Below are positions 6,109 to 6,556 of a DNA stretch of 6,556 nucleotides, one piece after another (position 1 is the stretch's first letter; each line of letters starts with the position of its first letter). Origin of the DNA: Treponema sp. (GTDB lineage: Bacteria > Spirochaetota > Spirochaetia > Treponematales > Treponemataceae); NCBI GenBank assembly GCA_017963165.1, contig JAGCTZ010000067.1:1-6556 (forward strand). Reading direction: 5' to 3'. The position numbers and the translations under genes are program-made. The notes under the pieces are model-generated. The model ran no database searches, was not told the origin of the DNA, and saw only the letters and a list, made by a program, of their open reading frames with translations.

Positions 6109-6552
6109 ATGAAAAATGATTTTCACCAGACAATGCTTTTGATTAAGCAGCTGAATGATAAGTTTGAAGCAAAAGGAACCGCAGCCTGCTCAAAATTTGG
6201 TCTTACACTTTCTCAATTCCGCTTTCTTGGTTACTTAAAAATGCATCAGGAAACTCAGGTAACCCAGCGAGAAATGGAAAAGTTTTTTAAGGTATCGCAT
6301 CCGGCTGTAAACGGGGTCTTAAAACGCCTTGAAGAAAAAGGCTTTGTTTCTACAGAACTGATTAATGAAGGAAAAACTCAAAAAATAGTCCATCTTGAGC
6401 AAAAAGGACTCAGCGCCGTTGAAAATATGGATAAAGAAAAAGATAACACAGATATTCTCCTGACCGAGAAAATATCTGAAAAGGAATGGGCAGATTTACA
6501 CAAACTGCTTTCCAAGGTGATACAGACAATTAGCGAAACCCCAAGTAAATAA
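6109..6552 (+). CDS. MarR-family transcriptional regulator, probable repressor of the efflux operon
   Basis: This 147-residue protein has the usual MarR length and is a predicted dimeric winged-helix DNA-binding regulator that responds to small ligands. An N-terminal helix (about 5-22) and C-terminal helices (about 105-142) would form the dimer interface. The helix-turn-helix is at about 51-76 (VTQREMEKFFKVSHPAVNGV, then LKRLEEKG), followed by the wing FVSTELINEGKTQKIVHLEQKG (about 79-100, where the family has an Arg/Lys-rich hairpin), then LSAVE. The only cysteine is Cys27. It is transcribed away from the efflux operon across a 161-bp region full of dyads, the classic layout for a local repressor. 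No Shine-Dalgarno sequence precedes ATG 6109; a second in-frame ATG at 6133 has none either and would trim the first helix, so 6109 is kept. The stop is TAA at 6550-6552. The ligand is unknown. Confidence 0.92.
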   Translation: MKNDFHQTMLLIKQLNDKFEAKGTAACSKFGLTLSQFRFLGYLKMHQETQVTQREMEKFFKVSHPAVNGVLKRLEEKGFVSTELINEGKTQKIVHLEQKGLSAVENMDKEKDNTDILLTEKISEKEWADLHKLLSKVIQTISETPSK

Positions 6553-6556
6553 ATGC

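Overview
The window most likely comes from an AT-rich, double-membraned bacterium, and a host-associated or rumen/gut spirochaete of the Treponema type fits best. The evidence is a Gram-negative tripartite efflux set (outer-membrane channel, periplasmic adaptor, RND pump) whose gene order and hairpin-less lipoprotein adaptor resemble the Borrelia BesC-BesA-BesB system. Taxonomy is inferred from gene content and protein style; no marker gene proves it.

Layout. Positions 1-499 (+) hold the 3' part of a eukaryotic-type NADP-dependent isocitrate dehydrogenase gene. A strong hairpin at 531-565 separates it from a convergent operon. That operon lies on the minus strand and reads from right to left: an OEP/TolC-like channel (5947-4649), an HlyD/MFP-family adaptor (4647-3661) and an RND permease (3664-584). 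The genes are almost fused. There is 1 bp between channel and adaptor and a 4-bp ATGA overlap between adaptor and permease. Each gene has a clear Shine-Dalgarno sequence 6 nt before its ATG. A 161-bp divergent regulatory region (5948-6108) follows, then a complete MarR-family regulator gene on the plus strand (6109-6552).

How it works together (inference). The three minus-strand genes would build one envelope-spanning efflux pump. The MarR-type protein would repress it, and probably itself, through a cluster of repeats in the divergent region: five direct TRTAAC half-sites, several paired with TTACA, including an 18-bp inverted repeat. The MarR gene has no visible ribosome binding site, and its best -10 box ends only 9 bp before its ATG, so its mRNA may be nearly leaderless.

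Most notable points: the adaptor appears to lack the alpha-helical hairpin that normally docks on TolC; the operator array is dense and regularly phased; the regulator may be leaderless; and the RND proton-relay residues differ from AcrB. I see no RNA gene, mobile element, CRISPR array or phage feature.
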